The translations under genes and the position numbers were made by a program. Shown here piece after piece: positions 5,568 through 7,311 of a stretch of 7,311 nucleotides of DNA. The notes below the pieces were generated by a model. That model saw only the letters and a list, made by a program, of their open reading frames with translations. It ran no database searches and was not told the DNA's origin. Positions within the stretch are counted from its first letter, which is position 1, and every line of letters starts with the position of its first letter. Source of the DNA: WHSM01 sp050701635 (GTDB lineage: Bacteria; Actinomycetota; Actinomycetes; Mycobacteriales; Micromonosporaceae); the NCBI GenBank assembly GCA_050701635.1, contig JBOGDF010000283.1:1-7311 (forward strand). The letters are read 5' to 3'.

Positions 5568-7120
5568 TCAGCTCGGGGACCGACGCGCCGGTGGTCGTGG
5601 TGGGGGCCGGGCCGGTCGGGCTCGCCACCGGGTTGCTGCTGGCGCGCTGGGGCGTGGCCAGCATCGTGTGCGACGCCGCGCCGGCGCACCAGATCGTCGG
5701 CTCCCGCTCGATCTGCACCCAGCGCGACGTACTCGACATCATGGTCCGGATCGGCTGCGCCGAGCCGATGCTCGCCGAGGGGATCACCTGGCGCACCGGG
5801 CGTACGTACTACCGGGAGCACGAGCTGCTCACCGTGACCTTCGACGACCCCGGCGGCGGTGGGCTGCCACCGTGGATCAACATCTCGCAGGCCCGGGTGG
5901 AGCGGCTGCTGCTGGACCGCGTCGCCGCCGAGCCGCTGGTCGAGCTGTGCTGGGGGCACCCGGTGACGGGTGTCTCGCAGGACGCCGCCGGGGTGACGGT
6001 GCAGACCGCCGGTGGCACCCTCACGGCTGACTACCTGGTGGCCGCCGACGGCGCCCGCTCCACGGTGCGGGAGCTGCTCGGAGTCGACTTTCCGGGAGAG
6101 TCCTATCAGGACAGATTCCTGATCGCCGACATCCGCGCCGAGCTGCCGTTCCCGAACGAGCGCCGGTTCTACTTCGACCCGGAGTGGAACCCGGGACGGC
6201 AGGTGCTGGTGCACCAGCAGCCCGCGTCGGTGTGGCGGATCGACTGGCAGGTGCCGGGCGACTTCGACCTGGCGGCGGCGGAGGCCTCCGGGGAGCTGGA
6301 CTCGCGGATCCGCCGGATCGCCGGCACCCTGCCGTACCAGATGGTGTGGCGGACCGTCTACCAGTTCTCCGAGCGGTGCGCCACGGCGCTGCGCCGGGGC
6401 CGGGTGTTCCTGGTCGGCGACGCGGCCCACCTGTACGCGCCGTTCGGCGCCCGCGGCCTCAACTCCGGCTTCCAGGACGCCGAGAACCTGGCCTGGAAAC
6501 TGGCGTACGCGCTGCGCGGCTGGGCCGGCTCCGGCCTGCTCGACAGCTACCACACCGAGCGGTACGCCGCCGCCCAGGAGAACCTGCGGGTGACCAGCCG
6601 GACGATGCGGTTCCTGGCGCCGCAGTCCGACGCCGAGTGGGCCCGGCGGCGGGCGGTGCTGCAGCGCGCGGTGACCGACCCGGCGGCGCGCCGCGAGATC
6701 GACTCCGGGAAGCTGGCCGAGCCGTACTGGTATCTCGACTCGCCACTGACCACAGTGGACGGCATACCGGAGGACTTCCCGACCGAGGCGGGGGCGCGGC
6801 GCCCACCCGTGGCCGGCGTGCTGTGCCCCGACGCTCCCTGCCGGTCGCCCGATCGGCGGCTGCGGCAGCTGTTCGGCGGCGGCTTCGTCGTACTCACCGA
6901 TGATCCACAATGGCGGCAGGCCGGGCGCGCGGCAGCTTCCGCGACCGCGGCGCCGGTCGCGGCCTTTCACCTCCAAACCTTGGGTCCGGGGGTACGCGAC
7001 GCGCTCGCGGCCACCGACCACAGCGTGCATCTGGTACGCCCCGACGGACACCTGGCCGCCGTCCTCCCCGACCCCGAAAAGCTCCCCGAGGCGGTACGCC
7101 GCGCCTGCGGCGCTTCCTGA
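5564..7120 (+). CDS. FAD-dependent aromatic hydroxylase (group A flavoprotein monooxygenase)
   Basis: This 518-residue enzyme should use NAD(P)H and O2 to hydroxylate an aromatic or enol-type ring. FAD-binding motifs are in order: GAGPVG (14-19) with D37 ending the second strand, R54 in TQRD, the DG motif AADGARSTVRELLG (160-173), and the GD motif LVGDAAH (283-289) followed by APFGARGLNSG (292-302) and DAENLAWKLA (305-314). This matches the PheA/TfdB/MhpA-type family. The C-terminal part (about 410-518) is the position of the thioredoxin-like domain of these hydroxylases, here short and without a CxxC. The GTG start at 5564 shares bases with the hydrolase stop (GTGA); a GGGAG lies 11 bases upstream. 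The open frame extends 147 codons further upstream, but that part lies inside the hydrolase gene and lacks family similarity, whereas the FAD fold starts at residue 9. Substrate cannot be assigned; MhpA-like catabolic or polyketide-tailoring roles both fit. Confidence 0.92.
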   Translation: MISSGTDAPVVVVGAGPVGLATGLLLARWGVASIVCDAAPAHQIVGSRSICTQRDVLDIMVRIGCAEPMLAEGITWRTGRTYYREHELLTVTFDDPGGGGLPPWINISQARVERLLLDRVAAEPLVELCWGHPVTGVSQDAAGVTVQTAGGTLTADYLVAADGARSTVRELLGVDFPGESYQDRFLIADIRAELPFPNERRFYFDPEWNPGRQVLVHQQPASVWRIDWQVPGDFDLAAAEASGELDSRIRRIAGTLPYQMVWRTVYQFSERCATALRRGRVFLVGDAAHLYAPFGARGLNSGFQDAENLAWKLAYALRGWAGSGLLDSYHTERYAAAQENLRVTSRTMRFLAPQSDAEWARRRAVLQRAVTDPAARREIDSGKLAEPYWYLDSPLTTVDGIPEDFPTEAGARRPPVAGVLCPDAPCRSPDRRLRQLFGGGFVVLTDDPQWRQAGRAAASATAAPVAAFHLQTLGPGVRDALAATDHSVHLVRPDGHLAAVLPDPEKLPEAVRRACGAS

Positions 7121-7130
7121 TCCGGCCCGG

Positions 7131-7142
7131 CGCGGCGCCGCG
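7131..7142. terminator. Possible bidirectional terminator between convergent genes
   Basis: CGCGGCGCCGCG is a perfect 12-base palindrome in the 26-base gap between the converging hydroxylase and glycosyltransferase genes. No T-run follows on either side, so if it terminates transcription it is of the T-less type common in actinomycetes. Chance palindromes are frequent at this GC content. Confidence 0.3.
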
Positions 7143-7146
7143 TGGT

Positions 7147-7311
7147 CTACCGCCGCAGCGGCCGCAAGCGGCGCGGGTTACCGCCGGAGCGGGGCGCGCG
7201 CTGTGCGGCGAGCTGCTCCAGCAGCGAGACCGCGTGCTCGGGGCCCGGCGCGGCGGCGATCTCGTCCCGCAGCCGGCCCGCCGCCCGGCGGTAGCGGGGC
7301 TCGGCGAGCAC
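7147..7311 (-). CDS. C-terminal end of a GT-B glycosyltransferase (macrolide/MGT type)
   Basis: Only the last 54 codons and the TAG stop are visible; the gene continues past the right edge. The sequence VLAEPRYRRAAGRLRDEIAA (1-20 of the visible part) followed by PGPEHAVSLLEQLA (22-35) is the typical final helix pair of macrolide-type and YjiC-like nucleotide-sugar glycosyltransferases, where this helix crosses back to the N-terminal domain. A basic, low-complexity tail of about 19 residues ends the protein. Such enzymes transfer sugars to polyketides, flavonoids or other small hydrophobic acceptors. The gene converges on the hydroxylase and so is not in its operon, but its presence hints at small-molecule modification. 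Acceptor and sugar cannot be told from this fragment. Confidence 0.72.
   Translation of the reverse strand: MLAEPRYRRAAGRLRDEIAAAPGPEHAVSLLEQLAAQRAPRSGGNPRRLRPLRR

Overview
The window is very GC-rich, with strong G/C preference at third codon positions and dense coding on both strands, as in an actinomycete. Frequent GTAC-containing codon pairs and the actinobacterial look of every protein lead me to suggest Micromonosporaceae (Micromonospora or Actinoplanes type). That placement is inference, since there is no rRNA or marker gene here.

Left part, all on the minus strand (about 3417 down to 1): a LemA-family membrane-anchored protein, then 14 bases later a long HtpX-like M48 zinc metalloprotease with a C-terminal extension, then after 110 bases a TIR-domain protein that runs off the left edge. 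LemA and the M48 protease look like one operon of envelope or proteostasis type. The TIR protein carries the box 1 motif and a candidate catalytic glutamate of TIR NADases, followed by a helical segment and a disordered Pro/Ala/Gly linker, so it is probably the sensor or effector end of a larger signalling or defence protein.

The 248-base stretch at 3418-3665 is a divergent promoter region. It holds a good housekeeping-type promoter facing right (CTGACG, 17 bases, TAGGGT), an 11-base direct repeat just after the predicted transcription start, and a 15-base palindrome in the lemA leader.

Right part, on the plus strand (3666-7120): a short-chain dehydrogenase/reductase, a metallo-beta-lactamase-fold hydrolase whose second metal site looks dismantled, and a group A FAD-dependent aromatic hydroxylase whose GTG start overlaps the hydrolase stop. 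The hydrolase and hydroxylase are translationally linked and should act on one pathway. With the dehydrogenase they look like a small oxidation/hydrolysis cassette for an aromatic or polyketide-like compound. The substrate cannot be read from sequence. At the right edge, convergent on the minus strand, is the C-terminal end of a GT-B glycosyltransferase of the macrolide/MGT type, which fits a natural-product or detoxification neighbourhood.

No tRNA, rRNA, insertion sequence, CRISPR array or phage gene was seen.
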